The notes under the pieces: model-generated
Database searches by the model: none
What the model was told of the DNA's origin: nothing
What the model saw: the letters and a program-made list of their open reading frames with translations, nothing else
Shown here: piece by piece, positions 15,247 through 27,892 of the stretch
Layout: each line of letters begins with the position of its first letter
How positions within the stretch are numbered: the first letter of the stretch is position 1
Position numbers and translations under genes: made by a program
Source of the DNA: Primulina eburnea
Lineage: Eukaryota > Streptophyta > Magnoliopsida > Lamiales > Gesneriaceae
NCBI RefSeq assembly: GCF_022965805.1
Contig: NC_133108.1
Location: 39,874,051-39,938,050, forward strand
Direction of reading: 5' to 3'
DNA length: 64,000 nucleotides

Positions 15247-15830
15247 TAATTACATTTTGATCATTTGATTTGAACTTTTACCACTTTTGGTACTATTAAA
15301 AATGATTTTGCATTTTTAGTCTTGTAATTTACATATTTTTTTTTTTTTCATTTTTTATCATCAACCGTGGATTTGTATTTTAATCATGTAACTTGCATTT
15401 TTTTTATTTTGGTCATGTTAACGCGGAATTTTCATTTTAGTCCTATAACTTGCGTGTTTTTTCAGCGTTGGTCCTTTTTTTGTAGACGTGGATACTGACA
15501 GATTTTTGAAAGAAAACTTGCATATGTGTTGTGGGATTTTTTCAAAATATTATTTAGAATTAAACAAGACATACTCCGGTTAAAAAAGACCGAAAATAAA
15601 AAAAACATGCAAGTTATATGACTATAATTGCTAATTCATCGTTAACACGACTAAAAATGGAAAAGAATAGAAATTAAAGGACTAAAAATACAAATACACC
15701 CTTAACAAGATAAAAAAAAAGAAAAAAAATGCAAATTATATGACTAAACATGCATATTCATTTTTTAACTGGGCCAAAAATTAAAAACATGTAAATTACA
15801 AGACTATAAATATAATTTTCCTCACATTTT
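15247..15830. repeat. Large foldback (inverted-repeat) element
   Basis: The left part contains tttagtcttgtaatttacat (about 15318) and the right part contains atgtaaattacaagactata (about 15789), its inverse. Inner blocks such as catgtaacttgca and tgcaagttatatgac are also mirrored, so the two halves form an imperfect inverted repeat around about 15540. It has no coding capacity and resembles foldback/MITE DNA. Confidence 0.55.
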
Positions 15831-16296
15831 CAAACAACATTTATACCATGGAATACAGTTTTTAAAAATTGAAAATAAATCATCGTATTCCCAAATTTTG
15901 GGGAATTTGAATGGAAACTTTAAAAGAATCCAATCAGATATGGTTTCCAATTTTCAGCTTCTATATTTTCGTGCATTTGTATTAAAGAATTGTTGATATA
16001 TATTAATGGAATTTTATGTTTAAAAAAGACCAAAGATTTATCATATTTTCCAATTTAGTTTTAAAATACAAATTTTCAGAAAACACTTACTAAAATTATT
16101 CTCCAATAAACACCATATATATCGTGCATTGTACAAGGTTAAAAAGTTTATATTATACTAATTGGAATAAATTAGAATCTAGGAGGAGAATGATGCGTAA
16201 CATATTTTGATTGAAAAGTTTAGATTTTTTAATACATACATACAAACACGTATATATATGTGTGTAATTTTTTCGATCACAAGTCTATATATTTTA
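15831..16296. other. AT-rich spacer
   Basis: No gene or clear repeat boundary seen. Confidence 0.35.
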
Positions 16297-17658
16297 GGGG
16301 GTGTATTCATTCTATACTTTCAAAGACTTTTAATGACTTTTTTTAAATGATAGTCTTTTGTGGAGTTGATGAATTTTTATTAACTTTTATGGAATCTCAT
16401 AGAATTGTAAAACAAATTTCATAGACTCTTATAGACTTTTTTCCAAGATTTTTGTAGACTTTTGTAAATTTTTCACAGAATTATGTGAATTTTGTAGTTT
16501 ATAATTGTGATTTATTTTTTATTAATTTTTTTAAATAATTATTGGACATAGATAACCTATTCAATTTTAAATTATTATTTTTATGAATGTAAATGAATTT
16601 TACTTAATTAAAAATTAAATCAATTTAATTTGTGAAAAACGACAAATGAACTATCCAATTTATCGAAATCAAAATTTCAATTCTTTATGTCAATTCAACA
16701 TATTAATGAATAATATTTTTATAAGTTCATAATAAAATTTTATTATAAGAACACTCAAAACAATTGAGCTTCATTATCTAGTTCAATTTGAAATTCATCA
16801 AATTGACACTTCTTTCAAAGAAAATTGTGTAATATAGCACATGCCAATACAAGCCCTGTTAGAGGTGAGAAAAAATACAGAATTTTCGGCATACCGAGAT
16901 TCCCGTAACAAAAAAATATTGAATTTACCGAATTTTAAATATACCGAAGCTTTTGATACGGTACGGTAACAATACAGAATTTTTCGGTACGGTAACGATA
17001 TCCAATTTGAAATTTTGATATATACCGAAATATCGGAAAAATATACAAAAATTTTAAAATATATAATATTTTAAAACAATAAATTATAATTTTTTTAAAA
17101 ATGTAAAGGTTTTTTTTTGTTCTGTATACCGAAAATTTGGTACAATATCGGTATGAATTTGCTTATACAATAATTTAAGATATAGATTAACTAAAATTAT
17201 AAAAAAATAATTAAAAATAAAATGTTATATAATAATTAATAAAAATTAAATTTTAATTATGTTTTTAAAAAGTACAAATAAAAGGAAAAATATAGGTGAG
17301 AAAAGAATGAAAGTTTGTATTGAATTTGAGAGATTTCTCAATTAAATGTACATCCAAATCTTTAGGTTGAATCAAAGACTTTTGTTGACATTTTATTGTT
17401 GTACCTTAGACTACAATTCTTGTACTTAATAGAATTCCATAGAGTCATTAAAAATTTATTGACATTTTGAATACCTATAGACTTTTGTAGAGTTTTTAAA
17501 AGTCTAGTTTGAATATCACATAATTTTTTAAAATTATACAAAAGTTTATATTGAATACCACTAAACTTTTACGAGTATATAAAAGTCTAGTTTGAATACC
17601 TCTAGACTTTTAAACTCCTATAAAAGTCATTAAAAGTCTATAACCATTACACCCTCCC
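16297..17658. mobile_element. 1.36-kb nonautonomous TTA-flanked DNA transposon
   Basis: Left end gggggtgtattcattc and right end (reverse complement) gggagggtgtaatggtt share a terminal inverted repeat. Both continue into many copies of agacttttaatgactttt and tagacttttat motifs. TTA flanks both sides (16294-16296 and 17659-17661). Termini and duplication fit the PIF/Harbinger superfamily. It encodes nothing. Its centre (16857-17165) carries a separate AT-rich repeat with many ataccgaa/ttcggta words, related to 45,570-46,080, suggesting a nested insertion. Confidence 0.6.
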
Positions 17659-17667
17659 TTAATAAAT

Positions 17668-17845
17668 AGTAGATCTCTCGTGAGATAGTTTCATATATCT
17701 TTTTTCGTGAGATGAATCAACTCTGCCAATATCTACAATAAAAACAATATTTTTGATATAAAAAATAAAATTTTTCTATGATTGATCTAAATAAAATATT
17801 TATTTCCCAAAATTATCCTATAAGATAATCTCACGAGAATTTTTA
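17668..17845 (+). repeat. GTGAGAC-type MITE, diverged copy
   Basis: Starts ctctcgtgagatagtttcat and ends ..agataatctcacgagaat. It has the same internal order (gagatgaatcaactctg.., then aaaacaatattttt.., then atgattgatctaaat) as the better preserved copy at 28031-28213. Confidence 0.5.
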
Positions 17846-18769
17846 TATTTAATAAATATAGTGAATTAGTATGATATAAAAATGCAAAAAAAAAAAATTT
17901 TTATTCAAACTTATATATGAAATTTCAAATATTTTTTCCATTTAAGCTAACAACCTACGGCTATCCTTGCCTCTCTGTAATAAATGTAATCCAATCCTAA
18001 TAATCGACATGCATGGACTTCTTGATATAATTTCTACTTTTCTATCTTAAGCATGCTACCCCATTATTATTACCGGCTACTGTGCACACATGATGCGTGT
18101 GTGGACAGTTTTTTTATATAATTATCGAAGAACTAAAGTGAAATTTGACGAATTATCGAGGGACTAAAATGCTATTTGAATTGTTGTGATAAAAAAAACA
18201 AAAGTATTTATTGAAATAAAAAATAAATAAAAATAAAAATGTAATATTGATATCACATAAGAGCATAATTGGAAGAGCCAAAAAAGACCAAAACACAATT
18301 TTTGTATTATAGACCTTTTGTGTGGCCTTTGGCGACCATACGTGAGGGTCCTTATTTGCACGTGTTCCATCCCGAAGAAGCAAGCTATGTTAACATGTAT
18401 AGTGTTACGTTGTTTTGTCGCCCTCGATCCCGAATAATAATAATTGTTCATTTTAAATGACAAATTTTGAAAATAACATTTTACACATTATATATTTTTT
18501 TCGTAAAAACAAATGTTTAAAAATTTTGTTCACCATCCTGAAGTTTACATTCTCTACGAGTTCCTTTTGAAGCGTATAATTTTTCTTTATGCATGATGAT
18601 ATGATATTGGCTATTTTGAATCTAAGTCCTCAGTCCTCTTGGATTTATTTTTGGATTTGACTCAAAATCCTCGGGTATCAATGGAGAGATCAGTCCATTT
18701 TTTCCAGCACTCTATTTCAAAATTAAGGATTTCAGTTCAAACTATAGCTTTTAAAATACACAAAAACTC
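17846..18769. other. Spacer without recognisable gene
   Basis: Two overlapping open frames at 18153-18463 (one per strand) are short and unrelated to any family I know. Direct short repeats (gaattatcgagggactaaa, about 18150) occur. No gene is called. Confidence 0.35.
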
Positions 18770-18918
18770 ATGTTAGACGATCTCACGGATCAATTTTGTT
18801 AAACAAATATTTTATATGGGTCACCTACGAAAAATTATCTAAATATATTAATTTTTATTGTAAATATGGACATGATTGATGCGTCTCACGAATAACGATC
18901 CGTGAGACCGTATTATGA
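18770..18918 (+). repeat. GTGAGAC-type MITE copy
   Basis: Begins gttagacgatctcacggatc and ends gatccgtgagaccgtattat. It belongs to the same dispersed family as 28031-28213. Confidence 0.55.
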
Positions 18919-19712
18919 AAGACCTATTCTTTAAAATTATCTTTTGTAATTTATTTTTGGAATAATATATCACAAATTGCAAAGTTAAAAATTCTCTTTC
19001 AAAAATTAGGAATTGTACTAGAGGAAATTATGATGTGTGACAATATTACCAAAAAAAGAGCATATTGTTATGTGAGTGCTGTTGAACTCGTTTGTTTAAA
19101 AATACACAAAAAAAACTTAATTTTTTTCAGTTATCTTCAAAGAGGAGTGCCATTATATGAGGATGCAAACACACCAACATAAGTGGAATAATAACCTTTT
19201 TTATGTTCGAGCTCAAACTCAAATAGAATAAATATATTTTAGATGACTAGTTACATTCGATTTATAATCGAAATTTGATCTATATTTAATTTATATATGG
19301 TTCAAATTTGAGCGCAACGTGAATTATATTCGATTAATGGTTCAAATATGTTTCCAATTTATTTATTTGAACTTTATTATAGATTTAATTTGTTCACCAA
19401 AAGCTCAAATTATATGACCAAAGTCTATGAGCACATCTGATCTAAAATACATTTATAACATAATTTAATCACACCAGCTTATGAACTATTAAAAGAATAA
19501 TTATATTTTAATTTAAAGAGAATTCATGGACCGAGTCGATTTTATATCTATATTATTATATTATTAAGTGTGAGATCTTTAGAGCAAATATTTTATAGAA
19601 CACAAAAATATTTAGTTCCATAATTACCCTTCTAAAAACCTCCTCAAGTCACTCTATTTTTTAAATATAAAAAAATTTAAACAAAACTTCTATTTTAAAT
19701 CGAATAACTCTT

Positions 19713-19953
19713 ATTTACATACAAAAGGTGTCATAATTGACACATCATTGACATGTATAGGGTGACACATCATTGACACGTGTAGGATTCTAGAAGAGTC
19801 TTTTGGATAGACTTTGGTCCCAACAGCATAACAAACTCTTGTTATCAGTTTTTGTTTTATTTGTTAATTCTTTGTATAAATAGATTGGAAAATGTATTAT
19901 TTCAAAATCAATGAAATCAATTCAATACGCTTGAAGCAAAGCATTTCCTGACT
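19713..19953 (+). repeat. 5' LTR of the copia element
   Basis: It matches 23778-24016 from tgtcataattgacacatcat to ..gcatttcctgact. It contains a tandem pair of gacacatcattgacac-like units and a TATA-like tttgtataaatagattgg. The exact first base is uncertain because sequence upstream of tgtcat is diverged. Confidence 0.75.
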
Positions 19954-19972
19954 TGGTATCAGACCCGCCCCA

Positions 19973-22900
19973 ATGGCGGAGGCCATCTCTCCAAACAATT
20001 TCAACACTAACCCAAATCTCATACTCGTCAATCCATCCAACCAAATTACTCATGTAAAATTAGGTGATGATAATTTAGTTCATATTACCTCCAGAGCTTT
20101 TTTAGTTCATATTACCTCCAGAGCTGAGGCCCTCTCACCTGCAGATGTTAGCGCATTACTTATGGGGCACGCATTGAATCCTACACGTCTAATACTGATG
20201 GAAGCACTCCCAACATCAATGCTACTACATTCTCTCAAGCAAAAGGACGGGATACTCAGACTCAAGGTTTCTTCTCTTGTGGCCGTGGCCGTACATTTAG
20301 AGGCGGCAGAAAGAATTGGAACAACAACAATCGCCCAACTTGTCAAATCTGTGGTTACTCAGGACATGTTGCGGGAAAAAGATACTATCGATTTGACAAG
20401 GACTTCATTCCACAACACAGAGGCGCAGGTTCCTTCTTCCAGCCATCTTCGAATCAGAATAGAGAACAATCCTACTCTCCTTCTATTGCAGTAGCCATGA
20501 AGCAACCAGAAACGTTCAATGGAGATTGGTGGTTTCCTGATTCTGGAGCATCCCATCACGTCAAGAACGATCTTGCTAATCTTACTATTGGGTCTGAGCA
20601 CACAGGTGAAGGTAAAGTTTATGTTGGTAATGGATCTGGTTTACTTATTTCACATATAGGTGCTTCACGTTTTCACTCTTGTTCAAATAGAAACTCTCGC
20701 ACATATCATTTAAATAACCTGCTTTGTGTTCCTCAGCTTACCAAAAATCTTGTTGGTGTAAGCAAATTTGCTCAAGACAATAATGTCTTCTTTGAATCAC
20801 ACCCACAATTATGTGTTGTGAACGATCTAACAACCAAGGTCCAGCTTCTCAAAGGCACTGTACATGAAAGATTATACAGATTTCATCTTGGCAAACTTGA
20901 TCATCCCTCACCCAAGTCTGCATCCTGCCTCAGTCTTAATTCCAATTTAAATCAAGTGCAACATGCACAAAGCACTCCTCAAGTGGCATCATCCACATTA
21001 GCTAGATGACATTATAGGTTGGGTCACCCCATGTTTTCTACTGTAAAACAAGTCCTAAATAGTTGTAATGTTCTGTTTCAAAGAAATGATAAGGTTACTC
21101 TTTGTTCTGTTTGTGAATTAGGTAAAAATCAAAGACTTCCATTTCCTGATTCTAACACAGTCTACTCTACACCACTTCAACTCATTTTCTCGGACGTTTG
21201 GGGACAAGCTTATAATGTTTCCACCAATGGGTTCCAATACTATGTTAGTTTTGTTGATGCCTTTAGTCGATATACTTGGATTTTTTTCCTCCAAAACAAA
21301 TCTGAGGTGTTTAAAGTCTTTCAAAAGTTTAAAACTAATGTTGAGTTGCAATGCAATCACAAAATCAAAGCTCTTCAAATCGATTGGGGAGGGGAATATC
21401 TTTCATTAGTTCATTTCTTCCAAAAATTTGGAATAGATAATCGTGTGTCTTGTCCATATACTTCCCGACAAAATGGTGTCTGGAACAAAAATATAGAAAC
21501 ATTGTAGATACTGGTCTTTCTTTACTTGCTCACGCCCATATGCCTCTTACCTATTGGGATGATGCATTCTCCACAGCAATCTATTTAATTAATAGACTAC
21601 CCTCCTCTCGTTTGCATGGTCAAACTCCCAGTAGGAAGTTATTTAATATTAATCTTGATTACTTGTTTCTTCGTGGTTTTGGTTGCTTGTGTTTTCCGTA
21701 TCTCCGAGTGTATAACCCTCACAAGCTCGCCTTCCGCTCTAAAGCATGCACTTTTCTTGGCTATAGCACCAAGCATAAAGGATATAAATGCTTGAGTAGT
21801 GATGGACATATATATATTTCCAGACATGTGAAGTTTGATGAATGTTCGTTTCCCTTTCTTTCTTCTCGGCATCCATCATCTGTCTCTTCCCCATCCATCA
21901 CTTCAATTCCTTCTTCACTTGTTTCTCCTCAACCATTTCTTCATGTTCCTCCCATACAAGTCCCTACTGATTCCAGTTCTTCCTATCCCATAGCCACTCC
22001 TTCCTCTGGTTATCATCACTCGAGTTCCTCTAGTTCTTCATCTTCCATACCCTCCTCTGCTCCTGTATGTGATACAGTACTCCAATACCTTCCTCTGCTC
22101 CTGAATGTGATACAGGTACACCATTAGATTCATTACCTGCAAATACTCATTCCATGCTCACAAGATCCAAGGCTGGAGTTTTTAAATCCAAAGCATATCA
22201 TATTCTTCACTGTACTACTACTGAACCAACAACATTTCAAGAAGCTTTACTTCACAGTGATTGGAAACAGGCAATGCAAGATGAATATCGTGCTTTACTC
22301 AACAACAACAGCTGGTCCTTGGTTTCTGTACCTCCCAACACTCTCATTGTTGGCTGTAAATGGGTATATAAATTGAAGAAACATCCTGATGGCTCTATAG
22401 CTCGTTACAAAGCTCGTCTTGTTGCTAAGGGATACTCCTAAACTGCTGGTTTGGATTACTCCGAAACTTTCATTCCTGTTGTGAAACCAACTACAATCAG
22501 ATTGGTCCTTACCATTGCACTTACTAAAGGCTGGAGCATACAACAATTGGATGTTAATAATGCTTTTCTTCGTGGTAACCTTCATGAAATCATTCACATG
22601 CAACAACCTCCAGGCTTTGAACAACAAAAGGAAAATCCATCATTGGTTTGCAGGCTGCATAAAGCTATTTACGGATTAAAACAAGCCCCTCGTGCTTGGT
22701 TTGACAAGCTTAAGACCACTCTCCAGCGCATTGGTTTCCATTCCTCGAAAGATGATTCCTCTCTATTTGTTCGGCTTCGTTCCTCATCATTTATTTATAT
22801 TCTGGTATATGTTGATGATATTATTGTAACAGGGAGTAATAATACAGAGATTCAAGAGCTCATTCATAGTTTGAATTCTCAATTTTCGTTGAAACATCTT

Positions 22901-23784
22901 GGTGATCTTTCCTATTTTCTTGGCATTGAAGTCTCTTAGCCAACTCGGAACAGTCTGTTTCTTTCTCAAGCAAGTTATATTCAAGATTTACTTATTAAGA
23001 CTAAGATGGACAAAGCCAAGCCTCTTACCATTCTTATGGTTTCTTATCTTAAACTATCAACTAAAGAAGGGGATTCCTTTGAAGATGTAACTTTATATCG
23101 AAGTACGGTTGGTGCACTTCAATACTTGATATTCACAAGACCCGACATTTCTTATAGTGTGAATAAAGTGTGTCAGTTCATGCATAACCCCCTTCACTTG
23201 CACTGGAAGGCTGTCAAGATAATCCTTCGATATCTTCATGGTACATTGAATTATGGCATACATCTTACTGTAGGCTCTAGACTTACATTAACATGATATT
23301 CTGATGTGGATTGGGGTAATGACATTGATGATAGGCGATCCACGTCTGGCTTTTGCTGGTACCTTGGCAACTCGCCAATCTCGTGGAGTTCTAAGAAACA
23401 ACCTGTTGTTTCTCTCTCAAGCACAGAAGCTGAATATCGAAGTTTAGCCAATGCTACAGCTGAACTTCTTTGGCTTAAATCCATTCTGTCTGAACTACAC
23501 ATTGGCTCCACTAATGTCTCAGTTATATGGTGTGACAATTTAAGTACATAGCCCTTAGTGCAAATCCGGTATTGCATTCAAGAACCAAACATTTTGAACT
23601 TGACTTATTCTTTCTTAGAGAAAAGGTCATCTCAAATGAGGTTGTCGTTCGACATGTACCCTCTTGCGATCAAATAGCTGATGTTCTTACAAAACCGCTC
23701 TCAACAGTCTCCTTTACTCGTTTTTGGACCAAGCTCAGCGTTATATTCAACCCCACGCTGACCTTGAGGGGGGAAGTTAAGTAA
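19973..23784 (+). pseudogene. Copia gag-pol polyprotein, multiply broken
   Basis: The start ATG (19973) encodes a gag N terminus (LILVNPSNQITHVKLGDDN) but most of gag is missing. The zinc knuckle at 20341 reads CQICGYSGHVAGKR, with the last ligand Cys replaced by Arg, and is in another frame from the start. Protease WFPDSGASHHV begins near 20530. Integrase runs about 21019-21900 with the SDVWG and DWGGEY motifs; its third acidic residue region is destroyed by a frameshift near 21470. Reverse transcriptase (about 22290-22940) has ..RYKARLVAKGYS, then stop, and the YVDDI active site. RNase H (about 23290-23784) has SSTEAEYRSLANATAELLWL and ends VLTKPLS. In-frame stops lie near 21007, 21505, 22439, 22937, 23294 and 23549. 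Confidence 0.9.
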
Positions 23785-24016
23785 CAGAAGGTGTCATCAT
23801 TGACACATCATTGACAGGTGTAGGGTGACACATCATTGACACGTGTAGGATTCTAGAAGAGTCTTTTGGATAGACTTTGGTCCCAACAGCATAACAAACT
23901 CTTGTTATCATTTTTTGTTTTATTTGTTAATTCTTTGTATATATAGATTGGAGAATGTATTATTTCAAAATCAATTAAATCAATTCAATACGCTCGAAGC
24001 AGAGCATTTTTTGACT
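23778..24016 (+). repeat. 3' LTR of the copia element
   Basis: Near copy of the 5' LTR, from about aacagaaggtgtcatcattg to ..gcattttttgact. It follows the purine tract directly. Confidence 0.75.
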
Positions 24017-24423
24017 CTCTTCTAAATTAGAAATAATTTCGTGTTAATTTTTTAGTAATATTTGATCAAATTAAAAAAAATAATAACATATACAACATAT
24101 GTCCATCTTTTATTAATATATAGAAATTCGGCTAATAAAATGACCAGTTGAATAATAAATAATTTAAATTTATAGGATCGGATAAGATAAAAAATAATAA
24201 TAATTAATTAGTGATTTGAGTAGTAATATGAACACGTGTTAACAAAATAAGATATATAATTAATTTTATTATCAAGTTTTCGTCATCCGCTGGTAATTAC
24301 TTTTGGCTGATTATGGTACAGTCAATCTAAAACCAAAGATTTGGGACCATTTTATGTTTAACCTATATATGACCATGATGGGCATGATGAAAAGTACCAT
24401 ATTTGGGATTTTTATCGTTAGAG
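24017..24423. other. AT-rich spacer
   Basis: No coding sequence or clear repeat seen. Confidence 0.3.
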
Positions 24424-25100
24424 CATCTTGGTTTGAGTGTCAAGATATTTAGTTATTATATACACTAGTTTTTCGGTGTTTAATATTTTTTTTAGCATCG
24501 AATAATTTGTGAAATTTTTTTTGAGGTTACATTAGCATTAAGGGAATGATTTATAACATCCACCACCTCATCAAAAATTGTAGGGTCTACATGACTACAT
24601 ACACTTTACATTAACACATCTATTCTACCACTTTCATTTTAACATTCACACTCATTATTTGTAGGATTCGTTGTCCACTCATTCATCTTACTCTTACTTT
24701 AAATTAAATATATTCACTTTCAAATTTTATTAAACTAGCCGTTAATTAGCCGTTAAAATAATTTTTTAATTTTAAAAACAAAAACAACAGTTAGTTTATA
24801 ATTTAATATTATTTTTTAATTTATTTTAATTTCCGAATTTTTTTTAAAACATACAAATTTGAAATTGAAACCAATACATTAAATAAGGAAAATTCATCAC
24901 GTGTGTGGGGCCCACGGTCAGCGACAGTTTTTTAAAATTCGTCGCAAATAGCGACGATGTTTAATTACCGAATTTTTTTTAAAAAAAAATTCGTCGCAAA
25001 TAGCGACGGTGTTTAATTACCGAATTGTTTAATAAGTCTCATGTGAGTGAGCGTTAAGTGGGTATTATAACACCTATTTAACATCCAATGTGGGTGCTCT
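24424..25100. mobile_element. Probable nonautonomous DNA transposon with AGAGCA ends
   Basis: Left gttagagcatcttggtttg and right ..ccaatgtgggtgctctaaga give inverted AGAGCA(T/C)C termini. Internal ataacatccacc (left) mirrors cacctatttaacatccaatg (right). There is no coding capacity. Near the right end lie two tandem hairpins (see the repeat at 24930-25026). Exact ends and target duplication are unsure. Confidence 0.4.
24930..25026. repeat. Tandem repeat of a perfect short hairpin
   Basis: A unit aaattcgtcgcaaatagcga followed by cg(a/g)tgtttaattaccgaat occurs twice in direct order. Within each, TCGTCGC and GCGACG(A) pair around an AAATA loop. Confidence 0.75.
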
Positions 25101-25620
25101 AAGAACTTTGAAGATGATTTTTTTATAAGAATTTTGATGATTAATTTGAAAAATATTCAAATACTTATTTTAAATAGGATATATTTTTTGTTATTTTTCA
25201 ATTATATTATGTTTTAAAATATTTTTTATTTTAGATTAAGAAACATCATGTAAATCGATCATCTCTATTTTATGACACTTATTATTCATTTCTTATTTGT
25301 ATCGTCCATAGCATCAAATAGTATCGATAAGATACAAACTCCCGTAAAAGTGTGTGTATAAGAACAAAATTAGAGCCACAACTCACGAGGCTTTTATTAA
25401 CAATATAGATAGGTGGTATTTCTAAGAGTTATTTTGAGTTATTCACAGCTTCAACATACAATTTTCAAACATTTCAATAAACAGAAGCTTAGATTTACTT
25501 AAAATTAATAAGATCTTGTAAACACTATCTTAGAATCGTTTAAGGATCATAGGCGCTTATTTTTACCTAATAAAATTTTGAACCACTTTAGCTTGTGTGT
25601 ATATATGATCAGAAGGAATC
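25101..25620. other. Downstream spacer of the bHLH gene
   Basis: AT-rich; it should contain the 3' UTR and polyadenylation region of the bHLH gene. Nothing else seen. Confidence 0.35.
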
Positions 25621-25987
25621 TCAATATTTTGAAGTGCTCATAGGGCTATGTGGATAATTCAGAGCTGCAATGGCGGCCTCAATCTTTGCTCTCACAACTT
25701 TTTTTTCTTCGTCATCAGCCTGAAAAAAATAAATAGAAGAGAACGATATATATATATATATTTTCGACCTGTGTGAAATTCATTGTGACATTATGTCATG
25801 TTAGCAGTAAATTTTATTTTATTGAAAATTTGAAAAAAAAAATTAATTTTTTTTAAATAAAAACAACGACTTATTGAAAAATCTAAATATAAGGGTCCGC
25901 TATTTTCTCAAATGAATTGTTTCTTTCATAATTATTTTTTAATTTGCATGAGCGTGGTTATTCATTTATTTTCCAGTTATCATTTTA

Positions 25988-26026
<39 letters not shown>

Positions 26027-27803
26027 AATAAATAAAATAAAATAAGTGAAATCAATTCGGGTTGAGTTCTTGGTGTGCTGACCGCTGGGACTTGCATCAC
26101 CCTCCGGTCACACGTCGTACTCAAATTTCCATATCTCCGATACTTAGGGAGATTAATATATTATCTTTTGTTGGGGGTATCATTGTTCAAAGTGTGTGTG
26201 AGTAGGTGTATTTTGTGAGACGATATCATAGATTTATATCAGTAGAGGTCGACTCGGTCCATAATTACTATGAAATGTAATACTTTTGACTTAAAAAGTA
26301 ATAATTTTTCATGAATTAAGTTGAGTCAGAAACCGATTTTACAAAATTTGCATAGTTTTTAGACCGTTTCACGAGACAATATGAAAAAATATTATTCTTA
26401 GAATTAAAAGTATCTCGAGATAATCTTTCATTCAATTCAATGAAATGGACTAGTTGGAAAATAGCTTCTCACAAATGGATCAACAATAATCTCTAAGGAG
26501 ATTTCCTCAAACTGCACCAGAGCCCCGCGACTAAATGTCGAAACCAACCATCCCCAGTAATTATGGACTGAGTCGACCTCTCAATCGATTGAAGATTTTG
26601 ATTTTAAATCATGACTCGAATCCAGGAGTGGAAGAGTTGTAAAGGAGATTGGAAGGAGTGAAACAATTACCTCTAGGAACACAGTCTTCAAAAGCCTTCC
26701 CGGAAAAGCGGTAATATTGGCAGTAGTGATTTTGAGCTTCAATGACTCAAAAATTTCACAAAGCTTAATAATTGTGTCTGTTCCTTTATTGCACTCCAAG
26801 GTAACAACCACTGTCTTCTCTCCCATGTCCAAAACTCTCAACTGCAAACCAATAATCAAGTTCATCCCAAACATAATTTTCTAATATAGCAACTCGAACT
26901 CGACTTTGAACTTATAAATCGAAGTAATTTATTAATTAGTCGTTCCAAGTTCGAGCTCCACCCGATCATTAAGACACGATCGATGTCACACAAAAAAATC
27001 ATACTTAAAACCGAGTCGTATGTATACAAATGTATAGTTCTTAATTAAATGTTAAAAACCTGGGGAATTATGAAGTCCGTTCTGATTAAAACGAATAGTT
27101 CAAAAATTAATAGATAAAAATCAAACAAACCCACCTCACGAACTTCAACAGGGGATGAAATAATTGTCGCAGAATCACAGCAATATTGGTTCATTATTGT
27201 TGGTGTATTGGGCCTATGACAAAAAGTTGCGCCATCTTGATCAAAGTCAAAAGTTGGCTTCCCATTTTCCAACTCTGAAATTTCTGCTTGGATTATCCTC
27301 TCTTGTTCGAGAAGTGATTGAATGTACTCAATTGCATCTTTGATGGTTGATGCTTTGTTCATCTACATTAATAAATTAGTTTCATCTCATGATTAGTATA
27401 TGCTAAACCATTCTAAATTAATAAATCACATTTTTATATATGTTAATATATATATTGATGATGCGATAACACCTTGGAAATGGTAGGAACCGCGGCTCTC
27501 AGTTGACATAGCTTTTGGTTAAGTTTGTCCCTCCTGTTTCGTTCTAAAGCTACGTTCCTTGAAGCCAATGCTTCCTGAGTTCGATCAGATGGTACTCTCG
27601 AGTCGTAATACGCAGCAGCAGCAGCAGCAGCCGTCGTCAAGCCTACTTCATGGGCGTGACTAGAACAATCGAACGGAATTAATCTTGTAAAAAACGTCCT
27701 AATACGAATATATATACGCACATATATATGTATCGTTATACCTGCGGGATTCTTGGATTTGGGATAACATGTTTGCCGAATAGAGATCTTCGAAGTTTTC
27801 CAT
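25621..27803 (-). CDS. bHLH35: bHLH transcription factor, bHLH35/bHLH27-like
   Basis: Five exons (27742-27803, 27473-27659, 27135-27362, 26671-26841 and 25621-25719) join in phase to a 248-residue protein from ATG to TGA. The basic region NVALERNRRDKLN (about residues 55-67) has the N5-E9-R13 pattern of E-box binders. Helix 1 and loop end at VPTISK, where the exon 2/3 junction falls, and helix 2 starts KASTIKDAIEYIQSLLEQE. The C-terminal part (GEKTVVVTLECNKGTDTIIK, then LCEIFESLKLKI) is the ACT-like segment shared with Arabidopsis bHLH35 (At5g57150), which has nearly the same length. An alanine run encoded by seven GCT/GCG codons lies at about residues 29-35. A nuclear DNA-binding regulator is inferred; target genes cannot be told from the sequence. 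Confidence 0.92.
25985..26045. repeat. AAT/AAAT microsatellite
   Basis: Runs of aat then aaat units, within intron 4 of the bHLH gene. Confidence 0.9.
26205..26380 (+). repeat. GTGAGAC-type MITE, diverged copy in bHLH intron 4
   Basis: Starts ttttgtgagacgatatcata and ends ..agaccgtttcacgagacaat. Internal order matches the 28031-28213 copy. Confidence 0.5.
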
Positions 27804-27882
27804 GTTCGTGATGAGTTCGAGATAGGAAAGGAAAAAGATGAGAGAGTGCTTGATTATGCTTTTCTTGTTGGTGATGAGAAGG

Positions 27883-27892
27883 TATTTTATAG
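27883..27892 (-). promoter_or_regulatory. TATA box of the bHLH gene
   Basis: On the minus strand the sequence CTATAAAATA lies about 80 bp upstream of the start codon, a normal distance for a plant TATA box with a short leader. Confidence 0.6.

Larger units (their letters stand above)
19713..24016 (+). mobile_element. Ty1/copia LTR retrotransposon, inactivated
   Basis: Two LTRs bracket a degraded polyprotein. The PBS TTGGTATCAGA (19953) is complementary to initiator tRNA-Met and a purine tract gaggggggaagttaag precedes the 3' LTR. Both flanks contain ctctt (19708-19712 and 24017-24021), a possible 5-bp target duplication. Domain order is gag, protease, integrase, reverse transcriptase, RNase H, which defines Ty1/copia. 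The LTRs differ at roughly a dozen positions by eye, so insertion is not very recent. Stops and frameshifts throughout rule out autonomous activity. Confidence 0.92.

Noticed and set aside
18153..18463. Overlapping open frames on both strands
   Set aside because: No family match, no splice context, surrounded by repeats.
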